DNA from: UBA7672 sp044224605
Lineage (GTDB): Bacteria; Pseudomonadota; Alphaproteobacteria; Caulobacterales; Hyphomonadaceae
Reading direction: 5' to 3'
Length of the DNA stretch: 64,000 nt
Assembly (NCBI GenBank): GCA_044224605.1
Contig: JBGAKC010000023.1
Coordinates: forward strand, 16,537 to 80,536
The notes beneath the pieces are model-generated. The model did no database searches, had not been told where the DNA came from, and was given only the letters and a program-made list of their open reading frames with translations. Below are positions 45,971 through 55,328 of this stretch, one piece after another (within the stretch, counting starts at the first letter, position 1; each line of letters begins with the position of its first letter). Made by a program: the position numbers and the translations under genes.

Positions 45971-46558
45971 TCAGTTCGGGCCGTTGGGCGAGGCGCCAGG
46001 GTCGGGCTGCGGGATCGTTAGATCACGCGCGGTGATGGGGCGGTCGCTGGACGGCGGGATGATCTTGCCGTCGGGCGTCTGGTCGGCCGGACTCGGCGCC
46101 GCTTCGCGCGGCTGGGTCAGTTTGGGGTCGGGCCCGCAATTGTCGACCGACCATGCGCCAGAGCCGCCGTGGACGACGCGGCAGAGGACGGCTGTGGTCT
46201 GGCCGTTGGCTGTGATCGACGTGCGGATCAGTGCGCCCTTGGCGTCGTATTTCGGACGGTTGAAGGTGAGACGGTTCATGCCGCTGGTGGCGGCTTCGCC
46301 CTCGGGGCCGCTGACCTGAACCAGGTTGAAGCCATTTGCCTTCCAGTCGCAAGCGGGGTTCCACGGGGCGTCTTCGCCATTGAGTCGCACGCTCATCGGC
46401 GGGTCGTCGCGGCTGAGGTCATAGCGCTCGCGGCCGAGGGCCGAGATGAGGGCGCAGTCGTCGGTGACGAACATCGGCTCCTTCGCGGGGACCTCCTCGG
46501 GGGCGCTTTCGCAGCCCGCAGCGACGAGGCAACCGGCCAGAAGGAGAAGACGATTCAT
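45971..46558 (-). CDS. Putative lipoprotein, second of paralogous pair
   Basis: This 195-residue protein has a lipobox 'LVAAGC' (Cys16) and a core with 'DDCALISALGRERYDL', 'WNPACDWKANGF' and a Cys in 'AVLCRVVHG', followed by a Pro-rich C-terminal tail. It is a diverged copy of the neighbouring gene, sharing the D-C-A start, the D-x-P-P-x-x motif, W-x-P-x-C-x-W and 'RPKYD'. No known family recognised. It overlaps the previous gene's stop (TAATG). Confidence 0.8.
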   Translation of the reverse strand: MNRLLLLAGCLVAAGCESAPEEVPAKEPMFVTDDCALISALGRERYDLSRDDPPMSVRLNGEDAPWNPACDWKANGFNLVQVSGPEGEAATSGMNRLTFNRPKYDAKGALIRTSITANGQTTAVLCRVVHGGSGAWSVDNCGPDPKLTQPREAAPSPADQTPDGKIIPPSSDRPITARDLTIPQPDPGASPNGPN

Positions 46559-47025
46559 TACGACACCCAGCTTGTCTTGCACTCAGTCACGGTCCAGCCC
46601 GCGATGCCCGAACGCAGGCGGCATTCATAGCCCATGCCTGCCAGAGGTCCATGCATGATGCCAGTCTCGATCGTCGCGCCCGTGCCGTCATAGCGGGGCT
46701 TGTGGAATTCGACCCATTTGAGGCGCTCGCGGGGGTCTGCGGATTGTGGCGCGTCGTTATAATCCGCAAAGGCGAGGCCGTACTTCGCCCAATTGCACTG
46801 GGGCCGCCATCCGGGCTCGCCCATGCCCTTGAGCGGCGGAGGCGGGTTATCCGGGCCGAACTTGTAATGTTCCTTGGCGACGGCGGTCATGACGGCGCAG
46901 TCATTGTCGCTGTGCTCGACCGAGGCGGGCTGGGCGCCAGCCTGGCCGTCCGGGAATTTGGTGGAGGCGCAGGCCCAGACCAGCATTGCGGCCGCGCTGG
47001 CAACAAGAAGGTTTGCAACACGCAT
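46558..47025 (-). CDS. Putative lipoprotein, first of paralogous pair
   Basis: This 155-residue protein starts at an ATG with AGGAG upstream and has a lipobox 'LVWAC' (Cys18). The core contains 'DNDCAVMTAVAKEHYKF', 'WRPQCNWAKYGLAF', 'KPRYDG' and a final Cys pair. It is the paralogue of the following lipoprotein without the Pro-rich tail. The four conserved cysteines could form disulfides in the periplasm. Function unknown. Confidence 0.82.
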   Translation of the reverse strand: MRVANLLVASAAAMLVWACASTKFPDGQAGAQPASVEHSDNDCAVMTAVAKEHYKFGPDNPPPPLKGMGEPGWRPQCNWAKYGLAFADYNDAPQSADPRERLKWVEFHKPRYDGTGATIETGIMHGPLAGMGYECRLRSGIAGWTVTECKTSWVS

Positions 47026-47139
47026 CAGAGTATCTCCTATGCAACCAGCTTCTTGCGGCCAGGCTGTCATCAGGAATCACCAGCGTTGATGGCGGGATAA
47101 GGGCAGCGCGGCGCCATCCATGGCGTCAGCGCATGAAAC

Positions 47140-47631
47140 CTAGGCCATCATCTTCCGGAGCATCTCCAGCGCCGTGACGATGGTTTCGCGGCGAATCTTT
47201 TCGCGGCCGATGTCGCCGAAGCGCATGGCCTGGTGGAAGATCGGTTTGTTCTCGCGGGCGACGGCGAGGTGGACGAGGCCAACGGGCTTGAGCGGCGTGC
47301 CGCCGCCCGGTCCGGCGACGCCCGTGACGGCGACGGCTAGGTTGGCGCGCGATTGCTCCAGCGCGCCCTCAGCCATGGCGCGGGCGACGGGTTCGGAGAC
47401 GGCGCCGGCGTCGGCGATCAGGTCGCCGGGCACATTAAGCATCTCTTCCTTGGCGCGATTGGAATAGACGATGAAGCCGCGCTCGACCGTGGCAGAGGAG
47501 CCTGGGATTTCGGTCAGCAGGCCGGCGATGAGGCCGCCGGTGCAACTTTCCGCCGTCGCGATCTTTAGGCGCTTCTGCTGCGCCTCGTCGAGCGTGAGGC
47601 GGGCGAGCATGATGAGCTGGGCGTCGAACAT
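47140..47631 (-). CDS. pncC: Nicotinamide-nucleotide amidase (CinA C-terminal family)
   Basis: It deamidates nicotinamide mononucleotide in pyridine nucleotide recycling. The 163 residues are the CinA C-terminal domain alone: 'IATAESCTGGLIAGLLT', 'GFIVYSNRAKEEML', 'AVTGVAGPGGGTPLKPVG'. The N-terminal competence-type domain is absent, which is usual in this group. It typically lies near ispDF and the COQ10-like gene; here the lipoprotein pair is inserted between. Confidence 0.93.
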   Translation of the reverse strand: MFDAQLIMLARLTLDEAQQKRLKIATAESCTGGLIAGLLTEIPGSSATVERGFIVYSNRAKEEMLNVPGDLIADAGAVSEPVARAMAEGALEQSRANLAVAVTGVAGPGGGTPLKPVGLVHLAVARENKPIFHQAMRFGDIGREKIRRETIVTALEMLRKMMA

Positions 47632-47691
47632 GGGCGGCCTCCGGTCAGGCAGCCTATCGCGCTGTTGCGGGAGTCCACAACGGGACGGCGC

Positions 47692-48084
47692 CTACCAGAG
47701 CGGGTTGAGCATCGAGATGTCAGAGGCGAGACGGTAGGTCACGCGCAAATCGCATTTGGCGCCTTGGGTGGAGCTGAATGTAAGACCCGCGGGCTCGTAC
47801 ATCTCGTTGCTGTAGTCGTCCGCCACCGATGCGCCCGCGGCGTAGATCTGTGGGACGGCGTTGGCGAGCGGAATGCCTTCCACGGTTACGCTGCCTTGAT
47901 GTACCACGCCTTCGAAGCGGATGTCAGCGGCGTGGATGTTGCCGGGTGTGTTGGCGTTGAGTGTGAAGGTCTGCTTCTCGTCGCAGGCGTAGGTAATCGT
48001 GCTGTAGCGGCTGTCGTACAGGAAAAAGACCATCGGGATCGCGATGATCAGCAGAATTCCCAACACGATGGAATGGAGCGGCAC
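47692..48084 (-). CDS. Unknown membrane-anchored small protein
   Basis: The 130 residues start with an uncleaved-looking hydrophobic segment (about 5-22, 'IVLGILLIIAIPMVFFL') followed by a beta-rich periplasmic part with Cys in 'YACDEKQTFTL' and 'GAKCDLRVTY'. No family recognised. It is 30 bases after the ispDF stop in the same direction. Confidence 0.75.
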   Translation of the reverse strand: MPLHSIVLGILLIIAIPMVFFLYDSRYSTITYACDEKQTFTLNANTPGNIHAADIRFEGVVHQGSVTVEGIPLANAVPQIYAAGASVADDYSNEMYEPAGLTFSSTQGAKCDLRVTYRLASDISMLNPLW

Positions 48085-48114
48085 GGCGTGGTCGTCCTTT
48101 GTGGGGTCGGCCTG

Positions 48115-49275
48115 TTATCTCGTCAGCAGCACGCTGGCCTGCGCAGCGATGCCTTCCTCGCGGCCGACGAAGCCGAGTTTCTCGGTGGTGGTGGCTTTTA
48201 CGCTGACGACGTCGGCGGGAACGCTCATGGCTTCGGCGGTGGCGATGCGCATCGCTTCGCGGTGGGGGGAGATCTTCGGGCGTTCGGCGAGGATGGTGAT
48301 GTCGGCGTTGGCGATGCGGAAGCCGCGATCGTGCGCGAGCTTCACGGCATGCCGGAGGAATTTGATCGAAGCTGCGCCTTTCCATTGCGGATCGGAGGGC
48401 GGGAAGTGGTCACCGATGTCTCCCAGCGCCAGCGCGCCGAGGATGGCGTCGGTGAGGGCGTGCCAGGCTGCGTCGGCGTCGGAATGGCCTTCGAGCTTCT
48501 TCGTGTGGGGGATGCGAACGCCGCAGAGGATAACGGCGTCGCCCGGCTCGAAGCCGTGTACGTCGAAGCCTGTTCCGACGCGCAGGGCCGGGGCGGCTAT
48601 GAGTTTGTCGACCACGGCCAGATCCTCCGGATAGGTGACCTTCATAAGCTCCTGCCGGCCGGGCGTCAGCACGACCTTTGCGCCGGCGGCTTCGACAAGG
48701 GCAAGGTCGTCGACGGCAGCGTCGGAAGCTGAGGCGTATGCCTGCATGATGACGGAGGCGCGGAACGCCTGCGGGGTCTGGACGCGAACGAGATTATCCC
48801 GGTTGACGGAGCGGACCGTGTTGTTGGCGGTGGACTTCAGAGCGTCGGCGACGGGCAGGGCTGGGGCAGCGGCGTCGGCCGCATCTAGCGCCGAGAGGAG
48901 TTCGTCGATGACGGTCGGGGACAGGCCAGGACGGGCGGCATCATGGATAAGCACCCTGGCCGGCCCTATCGGCTCGAGCGCCTCGAGGCCGGCGCGAACC
49001 GACTCGGTGCGGGTTTTGCCGCCAGCGACGACATGGAGATGCCAGGCGCGGGGAAGGAGGTTACGAACGCGACCTTCCTCGCCGGGTGGGGCGACGACGA
49101 TTACGGTCGCAATGTTTTTGCACTGCAACATGGTCTCGACACTCCACAGGAGCATGGGCTTGCCGCCAACGGTGAGGAACTGCTTCGCCGTTGCCCCGCC
49201 GAGGCGGGAACCGGTACCGGCTGCAACAATGACTGCACCCGCCCTTGTGCCCAGAACCGCCTCTTGATTGTGCAT
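48115..49275 (-). CDS. ispDF: Bifunctional IspD/IspF (MEP isoprenoid pathway)
   Basis: It performs the third and fifth steps of the MEP pathway in one protein. Residues 1-225 are the IspD cytidylyltransferase ('VIVAAGTGSRLGGATAKQF', 'LIHDAARPGLS', 'VQTPQAF'). Residues 228-386 are IspF ('GTGFDVHGFEPGD', 'LEGHSDADAAWHALTDA', 'NADITILAERPK'). The 386-residue fusion is common in alphaproteobacteria. It is divergent from dusB. Confidence 0.97.
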   Translation of the reverse strand: MHNQEAVLGTRAGAVIVAAGTGSRLGGATAKQFLTVGGKPMLLWSVETMLQCKNIATVIVVAPPGEEGRVRNLLPRAWHLHVVAGGKTRTESVRAGLEALEPIGPARVLIHDAARPGLSPTVIDELLSALDAADAAAPALPVADALKSTANNTVRSVNRDNLVRVQTPQAFRASVIMQAYASASDAAVDDLALVEAAGAKVVLTPGRQELMKVTYPEDLAVVDKLIAAPALRVGTGFDVHGFEPGDAVILCGVRIPHTKKLEGHSDADAAWHALTDAILGALALGDIGDHFPPSDPQWKGAASIKFLRHAVKLAHDRGFRIANADITILAERPKISPHREAMRIATAEAMSVPADVVSVKATTTEKLGFVGREEGIAAQASVLLTR

Positions 49276-49319
49276 TCTTGACGCCTTCGTGTCGGTAGGC
49301 TCTAGTGTGGGCTCGAATT

Positions 49320-49336
49320 TGCCTAAAGATTAGGCA
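49320..49336. promoter_or_regulatory. Palindrome in the ispDF-dusB promoter gap
   Basis: TGCCTAA-AGA-TTAGGCA is a perfect 7-bp inverted repeat 30 bases before the dusB start. It may be an operator for the dusB-ntr operon, possibly autoregulatory. Confidence 0.45.
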
Positions 49337-49365
49337 TCTTAACAGGCTATTGGAGAGACTGCTTC

Positions 49366-50358
49366 GTGTTCCGAGTGGGAGATGTCCAGATCGCTGCGCC
49401 CGTCTTCCTGGCGCCGATGTCGGGCGTAACCGATGCGCCCTTCCGGCGCGAGGCGGACCGCTTCGGAGCGCCGGCCGTGGTGACCGAGATGGTCGCCGGG
49501 GCCGAACTGGCCCGTGAGACCGAAGAATTCGTTCGTCGCGCTGCACCGCACAATGGTTCAGGTCCTTTCATTGTCCAGCTTGCGGGACGTGAGCCTGACT
49601 GGATGAAGGTCGGCGCCGAACTCTCGGAAGCGGCCGGCGCTGACATCATCGACATCAACATGGGCTGCCCCGCGAAAAAGGTCACCGGGGGACAATCGGG
49701 TTGCGCATTAATGCGTGAGCCAGAACTGGCGCGGCGGCTGATCGCCTCGACGGTGGCCGGCACGAAGCGGCCAGTGACGGTGAAGATGCGGCTGGGCTGG
49801 GACGAGGGATCGCTCAATGCGCCGGAGATCGCCCGAATCGCCGAGGGCGAGGGCGCGCAGATGGTGACGGTGCACGGTCGCACGCGCATGCAGTTCTACA
49901 CCGGGCAGGCGACATGGGACCGGATCGCCGCGGTGGTTGAGGCGATCAGGCTGCCCGTGATCGCCAATGGCGACATCGAGAATGAGACGTCGGCACGCGA
50001 GGCGATGAAACGGTCGGGCTCGGCAGGCGTAATGATCGGGCGCGGGGCCGAGGGGCGGCCATGGCGGCTCGCGCAGATCTCGCAGGCGCTGTTCGGCACG
50101 CCCTACCAGCCGCCGACGGCGGACGAGAAGCTGGCTTCTATCCTGGAGCAGGTGTCGGGATCGGCAGTGCTTTATGGCGACAAGCTAGGCGTGCGCGTGG
50201 TGCGCAAGCACGTCGCAGCGTTCGTGGATGCCTGGTGCGAGGATTACGGCCTTCCGCCGATGGCGGAAGAGCGGGTGGCCATGTGCAGGCTGGAGTCGCC
50301 CGGGGCGTTGCGAGACGCGCTTGAAGCTGCATTCGGCGGACGGAGGCAGGCGGCATGA
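49366..50358 (+). CDS. dusB: tRNA-dihydrouridine synthase DusB
   Basis: This flavin enzyme reduces uridines in the tRNA D loop. The 330 residues show 'APMSGVTDAPFR', 'DINMGCPAKKV' (catalytic Cys), 'VTVKMRLGW', 'TVHGRTRMQFYTG' and 'ANGDIENE'. The start is GTG. Its position before ntrB is conserved in alphaproteobacteria and the ATG of ntrB overlaps its stop. Confidence 0.96.
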   Translation: MFRVGDVQIAAPVFLAPMSGVTDAPFRREADRFGAPAVVTEMVAGAELARETEEFVRRAAPHNGSGPFIVQLAGREPDWMKVGAELSEAAGADIIDINMGCPAKKVTGGQSGCALMREPELARRLIASTVAGTKRPVTVKMRLGWDEGSLNAPEIARIAEGEGAQMVTVHGRTRMQFYTGQATWDRIAAVVEAIRLPVIANGDIENETSAREAMKRSGSAGVMIGRGAEGRPWRLAQISQALFGTPYQPPTADEKLASILEQVSGSAVLYGDKLGVRVVRKHVAAFVDAWCEDYGLPPMAEERVAMCRLESPGALRDALEAAFGGRRQAA

Positions 50359-51440
50359 TCGGCGCAGCGCACGATACAGCAGCGGCACGCGCGCTCGATG
50401 CCATGCCGTTTGCGGTGATCGGGCTAACGCGGCGAGACACGGTGGCGTTCGTGAACCCGGCGGCGGAGACGCTGCTGCAACGATCCGCGCCGTTGCTGCG
50501 TGGGCGGCCGCTGACAGACCTGCTGCCGGAAGACGCGCCGTTGCTGGACTTCATCAACCGGGCGCGTCGCGAGGGCGGCGTGATGTCGGCGCGGGCCGTG
50601 CGAATTGCCAGCCCGCACATCGCGCCGGTCGATCTCGATGTGTCAGTGTCGCCTGATGGTGAGGATGGCGGGCTGGTGCTGACCTTTCTGCCGATCTCGC
50701 GCAATCCGGGGGACGAGAAGAACACTGCGGAAGTGAATGCGTTCGCGCAGATCGCGCGGATGCTCGGCCATGAGGTGAAGAACCCGTTGGCTGGGATTGT
50801 CGGCGCGGCGCAGTTGCTGGCGCGGCAGGCGCGGGACGAACAGCAGCCGCTGCTGTCGCTGATCCGGGAAGAGGGCGCGCGGATCCAGCGGATCGTCGAT
50901 CGCTTCACGGCGTTCGAGACGTTCTTCTCGCCGCGTGCGCGGATCACCAATGTGCATGTCGTGATCGACAGCGTCGTAGATCTCGCCAAGGCGAGCTTCG
51001 GCGCCAATGCGCGCTGGGACCTGCAGTACGATCCTTCGCTGCCGGAAATCGAGGTTGATCCCGATCACCTGCACGAAGCGACGTTGAATCTGGTCAAGAA
51101 TGCGGTCGAGGCGGTGGGCGTAGGCGCGCGTCAGGCGCGCATCACGATCGCGACGCGCTATCGCGCGGGCTTCCGGTTTGCCGGCCGCGATGGTCCGCGG
51201 GCGCGCGGCGCACTTGAGATTTCGGTAACCGACAACGGACCGGGCGTGCCCGAGACGTCGGTGGCGCGGGTGTTCGAGCCATTCTTCACGACGAAGTCGG
51301 GCGGGGCGGGCATCGGGCTCGCCGTCGTCGCGGAGATCATGCAGGCGCATGGCGGCTTCGTGGTTCTTGATAACAGCGCAAGCGGCGCCTCCCTGCGCCT
51401 GCTGTTCCCGATTGCGCGCCAAAAAGGAGTGGCCAGATGA
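50355..51440 (+). CDS. ntrB: Nitrogen regulation sensor kinase NtrB
   Basis: It phosphorylates NtrC in response to nitrogen status via PII. The 361 residues contain a PAS domain (about 10-115), the H box 'RMLGHEVKNPLAGIVGAAQLL' in outline near 140, and the ATPase boxes 'NLVKNAVEA', 'DNGPGVP' and 'GGAGIGLAVVAEI'. It is soluble, with no membrane segment. ntrC overlaps by ATGA. Confidence 0.95.
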   Translation: MIGAAHDTAAARALDAMPFAVIGLTRRDTVAFVNPAAETLLQRSAPLLRGRPLTDLLPEDAPLLDFINRARREGGVMSARAVRIASPHIAPVDLDVSVSPDGEDGGLVLTFLPISRNPGDEKNTAEVNAFAQIARMLGHEVKNPLAGIVGAAQLLARQARDEQQPLLSLIREEGARIQRIVDRFTAFETFFSPRARITNVHVVIDSVVDLAKASFGANARWDLQYDPSLPEIEVDPDHLHEATLNLVKNAVEAVGVGARQARITIATRYRAGFRFAGRDGPRARGALEISVTDNGPGVPETSVARVFEPFFTTKSGGAGIGLAVVAEIMQAHGGFVVLDNSASGASLRLLFPIARQKGVAR

Positions 51441-52852
51441 GCGGTCCGACAATCCTGGTCGCGGACGACGATGCGAGCGTGAGGCTCGTGATATCGCAGA
51501 CGCTGGCGCAGGAGGGCTATCACGTCAGGGCCACCAACACGATGTCGGCGCTGTGGCGCTGGATTCAGGCGGGCGAGGGCGACCTGCTGATCACCGATGT
51601 CTATATGCCGGACGAATCGATCTTCGACCTGCTGCCGCAGATCCGCCGGACGCGGCCGGACCTGCCGATCATCGTGATCTCCGCGCAGTCGACCGTGCTG
51701 ACGGCGGCGATGGCGTCGGATCATGGGGCATACGATTATCTTCCGAAGCCATTCGACATCGACAAGCTGGCGGAAACCGTGCGCCGGGCGCTGCAGAAGA
51801 AGCCGGCGCGCGGTCAGGAACAATCGGGGCGTCGTGCCGAGAAGGACGAGACGCTGCCGCTGATCGGTCGGTCGAAGCCGATGCAGTCGGTCTATCGCGT
51901 CATCGCGCGGGTGATGAACAACGATCTTACCGTGCTGATCGAGGGCGAGAGCGGGACGGGCAAGGATCTTGCGGCGCGGGCGATCCACCAGCTGGGCAAG
52001 CGGAAGTCGGGTCCGTTCGTGGCGGTGTCGCTGGCGGCGCTCCAGCGCGATCAGGTGGAAGACGAGCTGTTCGGCGGCGGGCGCGATAGCAATGGCAAGC
52101 GTCGCGGCAAAGTCATGGAAGCCGATGGTGGGACGCTCTTCCTCGATGAGGTTGGCGACATGCCGCTGGAAGCGCAGACGCGACTTGTGCGGTTCCTGCA
52201 GGATGGGCGGTTTGCGACGTCGGGCGACGATCTCGACGTGCGGATCATTGCCTCGACCAAGCATGACTTGCGCGCACTGGTCGATCAGGGGCTGTTCCGT
52301 GAGGATCTCTATTACCGGCTTAACGTGGTGGCGCTGCAGTTGCCGCCGCTGCGAGAGCGGAAGGAAGATATCCCCGATCTCGCGTCGGCCTTCCTGGTAC
52401 GGGCCAAGAAGGAAGGCTTGCCGGAGAAGCAGCTCGACAAAAGCGCGTATGACCTGCTGGTCGCCTATGACTGGCCAGGGAACGTGCGGGAACTGGAGAA
52501 CGTCATCCGGCGGCTGTCCGCCCTGAGCCCGGAGCCGGTGATCTCGGCGCGCGAGGTGGAGCGGGAACTTCGATCCTCGACGCGGGCGGTCGCGGGTGAG
52601 CGGGAGTTCGAAGCGGAGATCGAAGCGCTATTGTCCCGCCACTTCATCTCGGCGCTGTCAGCTGACCCGGACAAGGACCCGGAAGGCGGCCAGATCTACC
52701 AGACAGTGATCGAGCAGGTGGAGCGTCCGCTTATCAAGCTGGCGCTGGCGGCGACCAATGGGAACAAGGTGCGCGCGGCGGCTCTCCTCGGTTTGAATCG
52801 CAATACCCTGCGCTCGAAGATCAACGGGCTTGGCATGGCTGGAGACGACTAG
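51437..52852 (+). CDS. ntrC: Nitrogen regulation response regulator NtrC, lacking the GAFTGA loop
   Basis: The 471 residues are receiver (1-120, phospho-Asp in 'LLITDVYMPDE'), AAA+ (about 140-380, Walker A 'GESGTGKD', Walker B 'GGTLFLDEVGDM') and a Fis-type helix-turn-helix at the end ('ALLGLNRNTLRSKI'). Between 'DELFGG' and the Walker B region the sigma-54-contacting GAFTGA sequence is missing and replaced by 'GRDSNGKRRGK'. Caulobacter and Rhodobacter NtrC are known to lack it and do not act as classical sigma-54 activators. Confidence 0.95.
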   Translation: MSGPTILVADDDASVRLVISQTLAQEGYHVRATNTMSALWRWIQAGEGDLLITDVYMPDESIFDLLPQIRRTRPDLPIIVISAQSTVLTAAMASDHGAYDYLPKPFDIDKLAETVRRALQKKPARGQEQSGRRAEKDETLPLIGRSKPMQSVYRVIARVMNNDLTVLIEGESGTGKDLAARAIHQLGKRKSGPFVAVSLAALQRDQVEDELFGGGRDSNGKRRGKVMEADGGTLFLDEVGDMPLEAQTRLVRFLQDGRFATSGDDLDVRIIASTKHDLRALVDQGLFREDLYYRLNVVALQLPPLRERKEDIPDLASAFLVRAKKEGLPEKQLDKSAYDLLVAYDWPGNVRELENVIRRLSALSPEPVISAREVERELRSSTRAVAGEREFEAEIEALLSRHFISALSADPDKDPEGGQIYQTVIEQVERPLIKLALAATNGNKVRAAALLGLNRNTLRSKINGLGMAGDD

Positions 52853-52864
52853 ACTTCCCGCGAC

Positions 52865-52884
52865 AGGCGAAGACGATTTCGCCT
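52865..52884 (+). terminator. Hairpin after ntrC
   Basis: AGGCGAA-GACGAT-TTCGCCT begins 12 bases after the ntrC stop. It is followed by CAAAATCG rather than a T-run, so it is a weak terminator or a stabilising hairpin. Confidence 0.45.
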
Positions 52885-53102
52885 CAAAATCGCTTTCCCT
52901 AACGTTGAACGAAGCCAGCAGCTGTTCGTTGTTGCATCCCTGCATCAGAGTGTGCTTTGCTTGACACACAGTGTTGCTCAGCCGCCGCAGTTTTCGCTCA
53001 GAAGCGGACAGTAACGCAGGGTGATCAAGTGACCTGACCGGAAGCTGCCCCCGTTAGTCAGGAGGGGGAGGGCGGTCCCGGCCGGGCCAGCGGGTAGAGT
53101 GA

Positions 53103-55328
53103 ATGCCTGACACGGCCACAATGACCGATACCAGGGCATGGCTCGGCAGAGCCGCCTCGAACACCTTCAAGGTGTTGTTCGGCCTCGCTGCGGTGATCGC
53201 GGCGGGGGCGACTTATATTGCCGTGACCGACAACAGCCCGGGGGCCGCCGCGCAGCCGGGGCTGCTCTGGCTCCTGATCGCCAACCTGATTCTGATCGCC
53301 GGCATCGCGACCGTCCTGGGCGTGCGTGTGTTCCAACTGGTCCGCGAGAACCGGGAGACGCATGGTGGTGCGCGCCTCCGCCTGCGGATCATCTTCCTGT
53401 TCTCGCTCGCCGCGGCGATTCCGACTGTGATCGTCGCCGGCTTCCTGGCGGTGGCCATCAACCGGAGCGTCGAAGGCTGGTTCGGGGATCCGGTGCGGAA
53501 CGTCGTCGCCAACGCGCAAGCCGCAGCGAAGTCGACCGTGGACGACGTCCGGATAGACGTTGGCACCGAAGTGCAGGCGATGGCCAACGACCTCAATGAT
53601 CCGGTTTACGTCAGCGCGTTCAAAACCAATCCGGAAGCGTTCCGCAATGAACTTCTTGGTGGGCTGCAGGCGCCCTTCCGCGACTTCACCCGGACAACAA
53701 TTGTCTCGTCCAATGGTTCCGTCATCGTCGATTGGGCCGCCAATGGCGCGCTACCCTTCCGGACGCCGCAGCCGAAATGGTTCAAGGACGCTCGCGAGGG
53801 CGCCGTCGGCGGCATCATGGACCAGAGCGAGGTCATCGGCTTCGTTCAGCTAAAGGCCTATCCCGATGCCTTCCTTTACGCGTCGCGCCCGATACCGGCG
53901 GAACTTAGCCAGAGGCTTGAGCTGATCGATACCGATCTCCGGCGTCTGAGAGACGCCGAAGCCAGGCGCAACAGCCTCGCGGTCGTGCTGACGCTGTCCT
54001 ATGTTGAGGCGGCGCTGCTGATGTTGCTCGGCACGGCCTGGTTGGGCATGACGGCGGCAACGCGTATCGCGCTGCCGATTGGCGCGCTGGCGGGCGCAGC
54101 ACGGGCCGTACGTGACGGCGATCTGACGGTTCGCATGTTGAGCCCCAAGACGCGCGACGAGATCGCCGACCTGGCCGACGCGTTCAACGAGATGACTGAT
54201 CGTCTGGCGCGCCAGACGGCGGCGCTGGACCGGGGCAGGATCGACGCCGAGACGCGTTCGGCCTTCATCGAGGCCGTTCTGGCAGGGGTTGAGGCCGGCG
54301 TCATCCGCGTCGACCGCAATCTCAAGGTTACCATCGCCAATTCGTCAGCGCAGGCCCTGCTGGGCTTTGCGCACAAGCCGGGGACGATGACCGACCTCGG
54401 CGCCGTGGCATCGGAATTTGTGACGGCGACGCGCCGTTCGATCGAGACCGGGCAGTCAGTTGATACTAGCTTCAAGCGCGCCAGTGAGGCCGGAACGCTG
54501 CACCTGCAGGTGCGTGTGGCGCCGGAGGATGGTGGGGCAGGCGCGGTTATCACCTTCCATGATGCAACGCGTCTGGTCATGGGGCAGCGGCAGGCAGCCT
54601 GGCGCGACGTGGCGCGACGTATCGCGCACGAGATCCGCAACCCGTTGACGCCGATCCAGCTTTCAGCCGAACGCCTGCGCCGGAGGTTCTCGAGCCAGAT
54701 CACGACCGATCGCGAAACGTTCGAGAAATGCACGGATACGATCACGCGGCAGGTCGCCGACATCGGGCGGATGGTGGAGGAGTTCTCGGGCTTCGCGCGG
54801 ATGCCGAAGCCGACCTTCGGCGAGTTCAACCTGATCGATATGGTGCAGTCGGTCGCCTTCGCGCAGCGCATGGCGACGCCGGCGATTGCCGTCTCGGTGA
54901 ATGCTCCGACGCATCCGATCGTGGTGGGTGGGGATGAGCGCATGCTGGCGCAGGCCGTCACCAACGTGGTGAAGAACGCATCCGAGGCGGTGGAGCGGCA
55001 GCTCGAGGCTGGCGGCACGAAGTTCGGAGCGGTGACCATCGACATTTTCGAGGATGGCGAGGAGGTCCAGGTGACCGTGCGCGACAATGGACCGGGTTTC
55101 CCGGTGCAGGATCGCGATCGTTTCCTCGAGCCCTATGTGACGACGCGCAAGAACGGGGTAGGCCTCGGCCTCGCCATCGTGACGCGGATCGTCGAAGATC
55201 ATGGCGGCCGCATCTGGCTAGGCGACAACGATCTCGCGCCCACGGGCGCGCGGGTCGACATCCGCATGCCGATCGAGCCCAAACCGATTGAAGAACCTGT
55301 GGCGTATGCCGGTGAAGGAGTAGCGTGA
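53103..55328 (+). CDS. ntrY: Membrane sensor kinase NtrY
   Basis: It is the sensor of the NtrY/NtrX pair linked to nitrogen and redox/envelope state. The 741 residues contain three or four N-terminal membrane segments (about 22-40, 52-72, 95-115 and 295-318), a periplasmic sensor region between, HAMP (about 315-370), PAS (about 385-485), the H box 'RRIAHEIRNPLTPIQLSAERL' in outline, and a C-terminal ATPase. ATG at 53121 is an alternative start. ntrX overlaps it. Confidence 0.95.
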   Translation: MPDTATMTDTRAWLGRAASNTFKVLFGLAAVIAAGATYIAVTDNSPGAAAQPGLLWLLIANLILIAGIATVLGVRVFQLVRENRETHGGARLRLRIIFLFSLAAAIPTVIVAGFLAVAINRSVEGWFGDPVRNVVANAQAAAKSTVDDVRIDVGTEVQAMANDLNDPVYVSAFKTNPEAFRNELLGGLQAPFRDFTRTTIVSSNGSVIVDWAANGALPFRTPQPKWFKDAREGAVGGIMDQSEVIGFVQLKAYPDAFLYASRPIPAELSQRLELIDTDLRRLRDAEARRNSLAVVLTLSYVEAALLMLLGTAWLGMTAATRIALPIGALAGAARAVRDGDLTVRMLSPKTRDEIADLADAFNEMTDRLARQTAALDRGRIDAETRSAFIEAVLAGVEAGVIRVDRNLKVTIANSSAQALLGFAHKPGTMTDLGAVASEFVTATRRSIETGQSVDTSFKRASEAGTLHLQVRVAPEDGGAGAVITFHDATRLVMGQRQAAWRDVARRIAHEIRNPLTPIQLSAERLRRRFSSQITTDRETFEKCTDTITRQVADIGRMVEEFSGFARMPKPTFGEFNLIDMVQSVAFAQRMATPAIAVSVNAPTHPIVVGGDERMLAQAVTNVVKNASEAVERQLEAGGTKFGAVTIDIFEDGEEVQVTVRDNGPGFPVQDRDRFLEPYVTTRKNGVGLGLAIVTRIVEDHGGRIWLGDNDLAPTGARVDIRMPIEPKPIEEPVAYAGEGVA

